Below, in pieces: positions 1 through 10,439 of a stretch of 64,000 nt of DNA. The stretch is taken from positions 310,001 through 374,000 of the forward strand of contig JAMZAV010000322.1 of assembly GCA_024449915.1 (NCBI GenBank), in the 5' to 3' direction. Source of the DNA: Sweltsa coloradensis (Eukaryota; Arthropoda; Insecta; Plecoptera; Chloroperlidae). Position numbers and translations under genes: made by a program. Position 1 is the stretch's first letter. The number at the start of each line of letters is the position of its first letter. The notes below the pieces were generated by a model, which was not told where the DNA came from, made no database searches, and saw only the letters and a program-made list of their open reading frames with translations.

Positions 1-1652
1 TTGGCTACAACAATAAACTCAATCTCGGTAACAGTAGGGCTTAACCTAATGGTATTGAATATAGACCCTGTATTAGATATTATGAATAATAATGTAAAAG
101 TCATGTTATTCCTCAAGTAGACTGCTTGAAACAGGTTCCGTTTTTGGCAAATCTGGTTATATAAAGTAGGATGCGACAGACACTGGTCAGCCTACTTATA
201 TGTGACAGGCGGGTACATTAAGTATACTGGTGTCACGCAGCTGTAGCGTTGCAATATTGTAGCATATAATTACCTAGTAACTTCTCAACCAATGAATAAT
301 AATTTCAAACGACAAAATATTAATTCATCAAATAAAGAAAACAGTAGTATTTTCAAACTTTTGTGACATCTAGAAGCCTACCTGTAACCATCATTGTCAC
401 AACAAGCTGATTAAGAAGACAAATCAATTTACAAAATACGGTATGTATGGACGCGTAGGTTCATACTTGCTTTGCACATTAATGCTTATTAGTCTTTTGG
501 GCTTATCCCTCTTTTCAATGCAGTAGTCCTGAGTTCAAATCCTGGTTCCAGCAAGTTTTTTAACTTTGTAAGATTTACCTACAATAATATTTGGGTACAT
601 ATGTACGTATATAAAAGATGGCTTTAGAGCCAGCAATGAAGCACATTAAATCATATAATCATAATGTCCCCACTGAAAATCAGTCAACTTATATCTGAAT
701 GGGTAGGGGGCCTAGACTTTACATTTAAAAAATATATATATTTAGATTTACTTACTTACCTTGACTAAAACATTGCTGTGCAATTAGTTTACACACCAGC
801 ATCTGTTGACGATTATTTCCCTGTTTTGCCAAAAACAAACCAATTTCAAAACTTCGATTTTAATTTGAAACGAGTGCATTCTTTCAAAGCAGTGATTGAC
901 AGTTTTTGTAACTAAATAGGATAAATATTACTAAATAAAAAATAAAAAATGAACTCTAAAATATAGGTACTGGGAGGTTCCGATAATGGATTCAGCACAG
1001 AACTTAGCTCATCGTACATATTAATTTTAGTATGTAGGTACTGTGAGAACTAAAAACAGTCTTGACTGCTAGACCCAGGCCTAACATGATGTCATAGTTG
1101 GCCAAATATGGGCATTTCAGAAGAAGATGACTGGTATGACTTTTAGTTTAAAATTAAATTGAAAATGAATCCAAGAAACCTTGTTCTCTTTACATAAAAT
1201 AATTTTTTTACAAAGCAAAAATCAGTCCCTGTTTAGTTAATAAAACTTGAATAGATGTTGACTTAATAATACTTGGGCTTCACTCTACATAACCTTAGTC
1301 CTATCTGAAGTCACTTGGAAGTAGGTATAATTTACATTGCCAGACTCAGAAATAAATAGAGGTATCTAGGAAAACTGAAATTCGATCAAATGGTAAACTT
1401 TTGATATCAAATATTGCCGAAATTAATGTTGTACATTTCTTACAGACAACACTGCTTTAAAGAATGTACTCTACTTTATTCCTATGCATCAATTCAATAA
1501 ATACCATAAATCAGTAAACCATATTGTTGTAGCCATCAACCAAATTTTGGAGAACAATGCTTTATAACTTATGTACTAGAAAAGAACAGACCTATTGGTG
1601 TGGCCGACAGTTGTGAGAACTTATACATTGTGACCCAGAAGAACCAGGCTTC
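1..1652. other. No gene recognised; AT-rich sequence with repeat debris
   Basis: No convincing open frame or splice pattern was seen. Near 530-545 there is a Pol III B-box-like string (GTTCAAATCC) without a clear A box, so at most a decayed tRNA-derived SINE head. Near 664-740 lies a degraded copy of the SINE 3' tail found elsewhere in the window (CCCACTGAAAATCAGT followed by a partial complement and an AT-rich tail). Confidence 0.4.
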
Positions 1653-1655
1653 TTA

Positions 1656-1924
1656 GGGTGGTAGACCCCCGCAATTACAGATTTGGTGATATCTCGAGAA
1701 CGGTGCAAAATATATCTAAAAACGGATTGCAACAGTAATGTGGTTTTGTTAGAATTATATAATGCAAGAAAAAATATTCAAATATAATAGTCGATACGGT
1801 TTGTATTTTGAATGTGTTAATTTAAAAATTATTAAATAAAAAAATTACTAACCATAAATTACAATCTTTTTTCATGCAGGCTATAGTTCACACAAAACCA
1901 CATAATTGGCAGGGGTCTGCCGCC
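1656..1924. mobile_element. MITE with TTA target duplication (PIF/Harbinger-like)
   Basis: Imperfect terminal inverted repeats of about 25 bp: left GGGTGGTAGACCCCCGC, right (reverse complement) GGCGGCAGACCCCTGCC. Both ends abut TTA (1653-1655 and 1925-1927). A 3-bp TTA duplication is typical of PIF/Harbinger elements. There is no coding capacity in the 269 bp. The superfamily assignment rests only on the TTA and is tentative. Confidence 0.5.
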
Positions 1925-2115
1925 TTAAAAACGAGCAATAATTGTGCTCATTTGCAACCCTCAAATTCTTCTGTGCTTGCTTGACCCCGAGGGGGGTGGG
2001 GCGGGTATCAGAGGCAGATTAGCCCCAGGCTAGGAGATTTCTCGTTATCTCTGCTTTCACAACACAAATATAACTTGATAAAATTAGTATTTTCTTTTGG
2101 CCTTATGTGTTTGTT

Positions 2116-2364
2116 CTAGGGATGCACAATTTGATACTTTGCTATCACGAAGACTAAAAAGTTTCCCACTGAAAATCAGTTATAACTTACAAGACTGAGT
2201 GGGTCGACTCTAAATACGATTTTATTTATTTTTTAAATGATAAAATTTAGTGTTTACCTTTTTGAGGCCGTTTTTACCGACATCATCGTTGGATATTATG
2301 GATCAATAATGCAGTCACATTTTCTATTATTGATTTTTTTTATTTTATTGTTGTGCATCCCTAG
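2116..2364. mobile_element. Short MITE with CTAGGGATGCACAA terminal repeats
   Basis: CTAGGGATGCACAA at the left end is mirrored by TTGTGCATCCCTAG at the right end. A SINE-like 3' tail (CCCACTGAAAATCAGT ... ACTGAGTGGG, about 2163-2230) sits inside. A target duplication is not clean (both flanks contain TGTGTT). The open frame crossing the right half (2237-2560) is hydrophobic but has no recognisable family and is probably chance. Confidence 0.4.
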
Positions 2365-2843
2365 TGTGTTCACAATTCAATTAGCAGAACTTAGTACTCC
2401 CTTTCTGGTTTTTGAATTGCAATATCGGGTCCGACATACGAGAATAAGGAAAATGCCAGCGCTGCATGCAATAGCCGGTAGGAATCTCCTTGGGTTGGGT
2501 TCTTTTCTAGTTGAAGGCCTCCATAATGGTTCAGTTTTCTCTTTGACTTCATGGATATAGCTTCAGAATCTTCGTGAAAACCATTGTGCATTTATTTAAA
2601 TTTTGGGCAAGTTTTGTTAGCTTTTGAACCCATTCAATCCGTTGTGACAGTGGGTGTACTTTAAATACAAGTGTATTTATATTTTATTTTATTTGAATGC
2701 AATATTGGTTTAATTTGTAATATAACTGAATGGGATAGACATGAACTAAATAAAAGCAATTTGCAAAGCATCGAGGATGGGTACTGTTTTTTTGCAAGCA
2801 CAGAAGACCTTGAGGGTTTTCAATACTTAAAACACTAGGAGCA

Positions 2844-3014
2844 ATGATGGCCACTACCCCCAGGAGGCGACCTAGTGTATTTGTTCTCATGGCTGCATCG
2901 GCCTGCATAGTGGTGTTGGCTTATTCACTCTTTTGCTGCTTTTGCTACACTTCAACAGAGTGTTGTTTATTTATTCCTCTTGCACAGACGGGTCCGACGG
3001 TGGAATTTGTGTGA
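2844..3014 (+). CDS. Short signal-anchor ORF, possible first coding exon
   Basis: Two ATGs in tandem open a 56-codon frame ending in TGA. The second ATG starts MATTPRRRPSVFVLMAAS. A short basic N-terminus (RRR) is followed by an unbroken hydrophobic stretch of about 22 residues (residues 11-33) and then a cysteine-rich segment. This is the layout of a type II membrane protein such as a Golgi enzyme. It may be a first exon, with a weak GTGTGA or GTGAAC donor near the end, but no downstream exon was found. No family is recognised. The frame is too short to exclude chance. Confidence 0.3.
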   Translation: MMATTPRRRPSVFVLMAASACIVVLAYSLFCCFCYTSTECCLFIPLAQTGPTVEFV

Positions 3015-3470
3015 ACACTACTCATTGAAGTTGCTAGTTCTTGAACATAGTCTAGTTCAAACCTGTTTGGACCAGTCCGTGTTCAAGAACTAACAACTGA
3101 CGTGGTTGGTGGGCACATATCAAATTTTGCCGTCTATCCCGTCTTGGCTTTGGGGAGAACACTCTGTTTAAGTGAAAAGTTTCAACGCTAAACTTGGTAG
3201 CTCTGAAGTGCAAAAAAGACTTAGGTAGTATAAAAAGCGGTTTTTTGGCCCAGTTTTTGTATTTTTTGGGCATTTTTTGCTTGTTTTTCATAATATTTGT
3301 AAGTTTTCTTTGTATTTTATTTAATATTATTAATAAATTATATATTTTGCAATCCAATTGTTTTTATTTAAAAGTATTATAAAATTATTAGAGCAATTGA
3401 AAATATTCTAAGTCCATTAAGTAGGTCAACCAATAGTTGACCTTGAAAAAAATGGCTAAGTCCATAAACT

Positions 3471-3508
3471 AGGTCAACTGCTAACCTTGCAAGGTTAGCA
3501 GCTGACCT
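3471..3508. repeat. 38-bp near-perfect palindrome
   Basis: The core of 24 bp (CTGCTAACCTTG and its exact complement) is a perfect palindrome with no spacer. It extends outward to AGGTCA/TGACCT with a single mismatched pair. The surroundings carry three degenerate copies of a unit like AAGTCCATAAACTAGGTCAA (near 3410, 3458 and 3552), so the palindrome is part of a small decayed repeat field. Confidence 0.8.
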
Positions 3509-3819
3509 TGTAAATGGTTAAGCCTAAAAGGTAGGGCAGAATGGCCTTGGAAAAAAAGACTATCTCCATAAATTAGGTCAATGCCTAAATTGCCTTATTT
3601 GGGCAACCTTGATTTCTTTCTACCAAGATTGCTTTCATAAGGCAACTTAAACACTGAAAGGAAAAGAGAACAAGGTGTTAAGTTACATGCTAAAGTCAAT
3701 GGGAATAAGAAGGTGCTATGTACAAATGAATTATCACAACAACAGCATGGGTTAGACAGAATATATTAGGCAACACTGTACAAGAAAATGGCCATGGAGA
3801 AAGAGGCGATCTCCACGGC

Positions 3820-3990
3820 CTTGAAATTGCAAAATGGCGAGGATTAGTGCGTGGTCATCTCACCAAGTTTGTTTCGAAGGTGCATTGTTCGGAGTTTTGT
3901 CCATCAATAGTAGCGTGGTAGGATGCGACGTAGAAGTGCTGCGAGCGAAGTATGATGAAGCAGAGAAGTTCGAAGTGTAGATGCATGGAT
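3820..3990 (+). pseudogene. Decayed retroelement gag N-terminus (tentative)
   Basis: Broken frames read GHLTKFVSKV and, about 80 bp on, VEVLRAKYDEAEKFEV. Both resemble the N-terminal coiled region of gag proteins from arthropod LTR elements, where an RG.LT.F motif precedes a kFe motif. At least one frameshift and stops interrupt it. No LTR, protease or polymerase was seen nearby. The call is pattern resemblance only. Confidence 0.25.
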
Positions 3991-4571
3991 GGTAAGAAGC
4001 GCAGTTTTATGCATCACACAGCAAGACTTCCAATTCTGAAACAACCAAAACATAGAATTAGTTTCAAAATAGCAACACGTAAAGCAAGATAAGTAGCGTT
4101 ATGCGAGAACAAAATAGATTTATGTTTGTGGTCCGAGAGTGTAAGGTTAGACAATGAATTTAAAATATAGAATTCTAGCACCTTGTGCAAGTGGGGGAGA
4201 TCTGCGATAGAAACTCTGCGATTCCAACTTCTAAAGTAACAGAATTAAATTTTAAACCAGCCAACAAAAGGGGTGTTAAATTAGACCCCACCCTGACAAA
4301 GTCTGCATCTGCAAGGTTCCTTCTAAAGAAGTCCTGAACAACATATACTAATAGGTTGATTAATTGGTATTCAAGAAGAGATATAGATAACATTACAGCG
4401 AGCATTATCCGTGAAAGAAATCTAACAAGCTACTTGTAAAATTGCAGCCGTGTTCAAGATGAGTGATTGTAGATTTGTGTTTAATTAGAAGAAGAGAAAA
4501 CATTTTAGGTGTAGAATTATAGGGGGCAAGTTGGGTGATTAGGGCCTATTGATTTTCTTAATAATTAAATC

Positions 4572-5303
4572 TTTGCAAGACATTCATGTATTCTAATGCT
4601 CGTTTAGTCCTCTTATTAATTTGTACAACGCTCTTGGAGAAAATTTGAAATAACATGCAAATTCTAAAATGCACAAAACAGTGACATTTTTATACAAAAC
4701 AACATACAAATAACAGAATTGCTTTATGTAATAAACATTACCATGTTTAAGCATTAAATCGACGCATCTGGAGCACACAACAGGAGCTTCGGCTTCGTCG
4801 ACTTTATGCTTAAACATGGTGTAGGCCTATAGTAGTGTGTATGACATACAGCAGTTCTGTTTTTTGTATGTTGTTCTGTTTAAATGTCAAGTGTTTTGTG
4901 CATTTTAGAATTTGAATTTATTCAATTTCAAACCAGAGCATTGTTATTTATTGTTTATCCTTGTCATATATTAGAGAAAAAAACAAGAAACGGCGTCGAC
5001 GCTAGCAAATATTTTGCTAAAACACTTAAAATCTTTTAAGAAATCTTGTGCCGCGAAGAGCCTCGCTGAAGCACTTGGCTAACATGGGACATGTAGTTGG
5101 TTCTCCCACAAGTGCTCCTTGCACAGGGAAGGGAAATGACTCACTGGGCAGTCTTTGAGGGCGGGCAGCAGGTCGTTCCATGGGTTAAAAACCCGGAAAG
5201 AAAAAGCACAATTTAATCGTATATGTATAATTATATATGTACAAATTAATATGCGTACTTACGAGTGTGAGAAAACATGAATGAGGTCTCGCAAAGACTT
5301 AAA
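4572..5303. mobile_element. Foldback (inverted-repeat) element, right arm interrupted
   Basis: The left arm (4572-4725) carries ACATTCATGTATTCTAATGC, GAGAAAATTTGAAAT, AATTCTAAAATGCACAAAAC and AACAACATACAAA in that order. The same blocks return in inverted order at 4850-4945 (TTTGTATGTTGTTCTGTT, GTTTTGTGCATTTTAGAATT) and 5223-5300. About 275 bp of unrelated sequence (4946-5222) splits the right arm. A second copy of the family lies at 11895-14757. No coding capacity. Confidence 0.6.
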
Positions 5304-5649
5304 GAGGGAATATGACTTGCATTAACAGTTGGCAAATAGCTATTTATTCTGTCAAGAAGCATCCAACAAACATAGAACCTTACATAGTTCTCAAGAAAGC
5401 ATACTTGGACAGCCCTGGCTATCTTTGATTCTGAATATTGTTTGTTAATCGTACGAAAATATCAAATAAATTGTCGTTTTTCGAACAAAATCCAAAATAT
5501 CCGAGTCAGATTACTATATCTGTGGCTTTAGAACCCTTCATTTCTGCTTCCATTACAACTATGTAAAGTTCCAAACATCTGATGTGTCAGTCAGCCGAAC
5601 GATCAGAAATTTGACAAACGCATTTCTTATATATATATATATAATTTCT

Positions 5650-6957
5650 GAGGTTTTCGTGGTTATTTGTATGTGTTACCATCTTTAAATAATTAAATTT
5701 ACTTCTTTCGGTTTACCACGTATATTGTTTATTTAATCCGACGTTTCGACTGGATTTCACCAATCTTTGTCAAAGACAGTAAAGCAACTCAAGTAAAAAA
5801 CCCAATATACAAAAACACTTCAAGAGGGAAACGAAACAAAAACACAATAATAACATAAAACAAACATAATAAACAAGGCAATGCAAAGAAGTTAACTAAC
5901 AGGAATATTATAACATGTGGAAAGAGTTTAGAAAAACATGTCATGTTATTGATTAGATGAAGTAGGCTAGTCTGCTTGACCAGAACTTGTGGGATGATTT
6001 CTTGCTTGACTTCTTGTCCTTGGACCTTGACTTGTGGAAGGTAGCACGGTTTTGTGAATATTTTGACCAGTATGGTTAGTCTGACTTCTTGTTACGGGTC
6101 GTAGACTTACAGCAGGAGGAGTAGCAGTAGGAGGAGGAGGAGGAGGAGTATGCGTTAATGTTCTTGGTTTATGGCAAAGGTTTATGATGGACTTCCAAGT
6201 CTGAGGTAGGCGTTTTCCATCATCCCTTTTGTTTAAACTATGAGGCCTCTTCTCAATTTCTATTGCTTCCCTTATAATCCTGGAATGAATACGGTCCGTA
6301 GAAGCAATTACTCTTGTACCCTCAAAATTAATAGCATGTCCCTGATCTGCCACGTGTTGTGCAAGAGCTGATCTTGGTTCATTCTTTTCTACTGAGAGTA
6401 AGTGTTCCTGTCGACGTCGAGATTTTTCTTCCAGTCTGCCCCACATACGTTTTTACTTTTTTCACATGATCCGCAGGGAATTTCGTACACACCATGGCTT
6501 TCCAATGGTATGGCGTCCTTTGGTGATCTTAAAAATGAACTAACCTTCCTGTGTAGTAGGAATACTGTTTTCACCTCATGCCCAGACAAGATCTTACTAA
6601 CTCGATCAGTAGTGCCTCTCATGTAGGGCAAAAATGCTACTTTTCGTGGTTTCACAGTTTCATCATCAACATTCGCTTGCGTTTTATTGGGTACACGATT
6701 AAATGCATTATATATGCTTACAGTAGAAAATCCATTCCGGAGAAGAGCATCCTTAAGGTTATGCATCTCAACATTTAAACTATCCTTGTCAGCAATTGAT
6801 TTTGATCGAAACGCCAGGGTGTTTGCCACAGATCTAATTTGGGCTGGCGAGTGATGTGATTGTGCGTTTAGGTAGCGTTTAGTATGTGTGGGCTTCCGAT
6901 AGACAGTGTGTCCCAACGATCCATCTGATCGTTTACTAACTAGTACATCTAAAAATG
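5650..6957 (-). mobile_element. Penelope-like element copy A (5'-truncated)
   Basis: The minus strand encodes the C-terminal half of a Penelope-like protein: the region after the reverse transcriptase palm, with GHTVYRKPTHTKRYLNAQSH, then a GIY-YIG endonuclease start (GVYEIPCGSC). The frame is broken just after GSCEK, and the rest (RRQEHLLSVEKNEPRSALAQ onward) resumes in another frame at 5967-6446. RT catalytic motifs are missing, so the copy is 5'-truncated and dead. The 3' region holds a CGAAACGTCGG-type hammerhead remnant (about 5738-5786) and ends at a (TA)n tract. It faces copy B head to head. Confidence 0.85.
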
Positions 6958-7084
6958 CAAGACTGTTGTTCTCTTCAATCTTTCGTCAACATTAAGTTTA
7001 CTATGGAGATTCAATCTCTCCAATCAATCCAATCTCCAATCTCTCTCTCTTCTCTTCAATCTTTCGTCAACATTAAGTTTACTA
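6958..7084. repeat. Centre of the Penelope inverted pair
   Basis: This 120-bp junction contains two direct copies of CTTCAATCTTTCGTCAACAT and the string ACTATGGAGATT separated by a CT-rich stretch (TCTCTCTCTTCTCTTC). The truncated 5' ends of copies A and B meet here, giving inverted arms of about 1.3 kb with almost no spacer. Confidence 0.7.
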
Positions 7085-8396
7085 TGGAGATTGAAGAGAA
7101 CAACAGTCTTGCATTTTTAGATGTACTAGTTAGTAAACGATCAGATGGATCGTTGGGACACACTGTCTATCGGAAGCCCACACATACTAAACGCTACCTA
7201 AACGCACAATCACATCACTCGCCAGCCCAAATTAGATCTGTGGCAAACACCCTGGCGTTTCGATCAAAATCAATTGCTGACAAGGTTAGTTTAAATGTTG
7301 AGATGCATAACCTTAAGAATGCTCTTCTCCGGAATGGATTTTCTACTGTAAGCATATATAATGCATTTAATCGTGTACCCAATAAAACGCAAGCGAATGT
7401 TGATGATGAAACTGTGAAACCACGAAAAGTAGCATTTTTGCCCTACATGAGAGGCACTACTGATCAAGTTAGCAAGATCTTGTCTGGGCATGAGGCGAAA
7501 ACAGTATTCCTACCACACAGGAAGGTTAGTTCATTTCTAAGATCACCAAAGGACGCCATACCATTGGAAAGCCATGGTGTGTACGAAATTCCCTGCGGAT
7601 CATGTGAAAAAACGTATGTGGGGCAGACTGGAAGAAAAATCTCTCAACGTCGACAGGAACACTTACTCTCAGTAGAAAAGAATGAACCAAGATCAGCTCT
7701 TGCACAACACGTGGCAGATCAGGGACATGCTATTAATTTTGAGGGTACAAGAGTAATTGCTTCTACGGACCGTATTCATTCCAGGATTATAAGGGAAGCA
7801 ATAGAAATTGAGAAGAGGCCTCATAGTTTAAACAAAAGGGATGATGGAAAACGCCTACCTCAGACTTGGAAGTCCATCATAAACCTTTGCCATAAACCAA
7901 GAACATTAACGCATACTCCTCCTCCTCCTCCTACCCTACTGCTACTCCTCCTGCTGTAAGTCTACGACCCGTAACAAGAAGTCAGACTAACCATACTGGT
8001 CAAAATATTCACAAAACCGTGCTACCTTCCACAAGTCAAGGTCCAAGGACAAGAAGTCAAGCAAGAAATCATCCCACAAGTTCTGGTCAAGCAGACTAGC
8101 CTACTTCATCTAATCAATAACATGACATGTTTTTCTAAACTCTTTCCACATGTTATAATATTCCTGTTAGTTAACTTCTTTGCATTGCCTTGTTTATTAT
8201 GTTTGTTTTATGTTATTATTGTGTTTTTGTTTCGTTTCCCTCTTGAAGTGTTTTTGTATATTGGGTTTTTTACTTGAGTTGCTTTACTGTCTTTGACAAA
8301 GATTGGTGAAATCCAGTCGAAACGTCGGATTAAATAAACAATATAGGTACGTGGTAAACCGAAAGAAGTAAATTTAATTATTTAAAGATGGTAACA
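7085..8396 (+). mobile_element. Penelope-like element copy B (5'-truncated)
   Basis: A frame open from 6955 to 7959 encodes the same segment as copy A without frameshift. It begins at MEIEENNSLAFLDVLVSK, runs through GHTVYRKPTHTKRYLNAQSH, and has an intact GIY-YIG motif pair: GVYEIPCGSC followed by TYVGQTGRK. It ends in a basic tail with HTPPPPPP. The RT palm (YVDD) is absent, so the copy cannot move by itself. The 3' region has ATTGG...CCAGT pairing followed by CGAAACGTCGG, a degenerate hammerhead layout known from Penelope elements. A (TA)n tract follows directly. Confidence 0.88.
8288..8336 (+). ncRNA. Hammerhead-ribozyme-like motif of Penelope copy B
   Basis: TTGACAAAG, then the stem ATTGG...CCAGT, then CGAAACGTCGG. 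This matches the order core, stem II, GAAA, stem III of a type I minimal hammerhead, but the CUGAUGA core is altered, so self-cleavage is doubtful. Hammerhead motifs in Penelope-like elements are established knowledge. The same motif is inverted at 5738-5786 in copy A. Confidence 0.5.
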
Positions 8397-8485
8397 TATA
8401 TATATATATATATATATATGATAAAAACAAGGATCTTGGGTAAAACCGCGTCGAAAATAAGATGAACCAGGGCAGAACCTGGGCG

Positions 8486-8540
8486 TCCACCGACGTTTCG
8501 TCTGTACTACGTCAGACATTATCAAGGTTGACTGTGACTC
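8486..8540 (-). ncRNA. Hammerhead-like motif, left terminal repeat of copy C
   Basis: On the minus strand TTGATAATGTCTG is followed by a loop, CAGAC and GAAACGTCGG. GTCTG/CAGAC forms stem II next to GAAAC. The core differs from CUGAUGA. The inverted repeat carries the same motif on the plus strand near 10108-10145. Confidence 0.5.
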
Positions 8541-8739
8541 TACGGAGGTTGGAGTCACAGTGGTTGGCAAGCACGCAGCGCCCGCCTTATATAGCCTCGG
8601 CTGAAGGTGCGGGGCGGCGAGGTTATATAGAAAATAGGTGCGGGGCGGCGAGGTCATATCGTGAAAAGGTGCGGGGCGGCGATGTCATATCGATAAAATA
8701 TATACGGATGGTGGCAATTGAGAAACAAAATAGCACAGC

Positions 8740-9120
8740 TTACTGTAGTGAAACCTTTTTAGTCCGGCTTCTTGTCATAGGGCCTGATTGGTTGTCTTTT
8801 GAAAAGTTATTTGTGCTTGGAATTATGGAATCTGAAATTTGCACCACCTCTGAGGGATTTGGCTGAATAGGTCTACGGACTACATTTCGAGGCATGAGTG
8901 CAGGTTTCCAAGCAAGAGGGAGGCTCTGGCTATCATCTCTTTTGTTCATGTTATTCGGCCGTTTCTCAATTTCCACAGATTCACGAATAATACGTGGCTT
9001 GAGCTGTTGTACAGGACAAATAGTTTTTGTTTTGTCAAAATCTATCACATGCGAGTAAGCTTTAGCATGTTGAGCCAGGGCTGATTTCTTGTCACCTGTT
9101 TTCACAGCATTAGTGTTCAT
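8740..9120 (-). pseudogene. Penelope GIY-YIG C-terminus, frameshifted from upstream part
   Basis: It overlaps the end of the preceding frame by a few bases in another register. SALAQHAKAYSHVIDF and IIRESVEIEKRPNNMNKRDD match the corresponding C-terminal part of copies A and B (SALAQHVADQGHAINF, IIREAIEIEKRPHSLNKRDD). It ends in a basic PMTRSRTKK tail. Confidence 0.75.
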
Positions 9121-10069
9121 TTATCCTCACTGCTATGCGTCTGCCTGTTTGGCCTATGTACGTTTGATCGCAGTCGCCACAGGGAACCTCATAAACCCCC
9201 CTTTCTTCCAGATGAACAGAGTCCTTTGCACTTCTCAAAAAGGAGCTGATTTTTCTGTCAGTGGAGAAAATGGTTTCGATGTTCTTACGATTGAGGATTC
9301 TACCTATGACGTCTGTGGTACCCTTGACATACGGAAGAAAAGCTTTTGACCGTGGTTTCTCCTTGTCCTCAGTATCATCCTCAGATTTCTTCAGTTCACG
9401 TTTAAACGCTCTGGTTATGTCTCGGTCCAAGTAACCATTGAGTGATAGAGCTTCACGGAGCTTGTCAAATTCCTCTCTTGAGTGAGATTTGTCAGTAAGG
9501 TTCCTGGACCGGGTGACCAGAGTGTTAACCACTGAAAATAACTGTGAAGGACGGTGGTGAGAAGCAGCATTCAGATACCGATTGGTGTGGGTGGGTTTTC
9601 TATAGACTGTGTGTCCCAAACTGCCATCAACATTCTTTATTGTCAAGACATCGAGAAAAGCAAGTGAGTCGTTGGATTCTACTTCCATGGTGAACTGAAT
9701 ATTCGAATGGATACTATTTAGATAGTCAAGAAAATCATTCAACCTGTCCACACCGTGGGGCCAAATGGCATAGACGTCGTCCACATATCGTATCCAAGAA
9801 GATGGTTTGTAAGGAGCTGCAGCTAGGGCCTTATTCTCAAAATCTATCATGAATAAGTTGGCAATAGCTGGTGATAGCGGCGAGCCCATTGGAGCTCCCT
9901 CCACTTGCTTATAAAACTTGTTTTCATAAATGAAGTATGTAGAAGACATGCAATGCCTTGCTAACTTTTCACGATATGACCTCGCCACCCCGCACCTATT
10001 TTCTATATAACCTCGCCGCCCCGCACCTTCAGCCGAGGCTATATAAGGCGGGCGCTGCGTGCTTGCCAA
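9110..10069 (-). pseudogene. Penelope RT/GIY-YIG frame, 5' part
   Basis: This 319-codon frame begins within the terminal repeat and enters the RT at ARHCMSSTYFIYENKFYKQV. It contains the YVDD box, the thumb region and the start of the GIY-YIG domain, then stops after RINEH. The remaining C-terminal part continues in another frame at 8740-9120 (TGDKKSALAQH onward), so one base has been lost near 9115. The upstream RT fingers are absent. The palm aspartates are present. Confidence 0.8.
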
Positions 10070-10107
10070 CCACTGTGACTACAACCTCCGTAGAGTCACA
10101 GTCAACC

Positions 10108-10145
10108 TTGATAATGTCTGACGTAGTACAGACGAAACGTCGGTG
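10108..10145 (+). ncRNA. Hammerhead-like motif, right terminal repeat of copy C
   Basis: Plus-strand TTGATAATGTCTG, loop ACGTAGTA, CAGAC, GAAACGTCGG. It is the inverted partner of the motif near 8510. Having one on each strand at the two ends is a consequence of the inverted terminal repeats. Confidence 0.5.
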
Positions 10146-10330
10146 GACGCCCAGGTTCTGCCCTGGTTCATCTTATTTTCGACGCGGTTTCACCCAAGAT
10201 CCTTGTTTTTATCCTATGACGGGCCGCGAAAACCTACAACAATCCATATATATATATATGTTTAACCTTGGCTTTATAGTAGGCGACTATGACGCTGTTA
10301 TGTTAGTACTTTAGACAGAAATTAAAAAAG

Positions 10331-10402
10331 TGACTACACCGGGGTTTGAACCCGGGACCTTAGCTTACCGGGCTATGCTCTTACCAACTGAGCTATGTGG
10401 CC
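10331..10402 (-). tRNA. tRNA-like sequence or SINE head, probably a pseudogene
   Basis: Minus strand GGCCACATAGCTCAGTTGGT opens it. The D stem GCTC/GAGC and the T stem CCGGG-TTCAAAC-CCCGG are perfect, with A- and B-box promoter elements. The acceptor stem has one mismatch. The anticodon stem is only four pairs, with loop CCGGTAA. Position 33 is C instead of the near-universal T, and the anticodon would read GGT. A run of six T follows at once, as at Pol III terminators. I favour a tRNA pseudogene or SINE head over a working tRNA. Confidence 0.45.
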
Positions 10403-10439
10403 ACCAATTTAAAACTGTCTAATTTTTGGTCTGTTTTGT

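Larger units (their letters stand above)
8421..10218 (-). mobile_element. Penelope-like element copy C with inverted terminal repeats
   Basis: Inverted repeats of about 250 bp flank it (8421-8665 and 9966-10218). Both carry AGACGAAACGTCGGTGGACG-type sequence and short GGTGCGGGGCGGCGA direct repeats. Between them the minus strand encodes RT motifs GAPMGSPLSPAIANLF and RYVDDVYAIW, then the GIY-YIG pair GVYEVPCGDC and TYIGQTGRR. The RT N-terminus is missing. (TA)n tracts abut both outer ends. Such terminal repeats, direct or inverted, are typical of Penelope insertions. Confidence 0.88.

Noticed and set aside
3052..3382. Overlapping ORFs on both strands rich in K or F
   Set aside because: Low-complexity A/T-rich translation with no motif or splice support.
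10331..10402. Working nuclear tRNA gene
   Set aside because: Acceptor mismatch, four-pair anticodon stem and C at position 33 argue for a pseudogene or SINE head.
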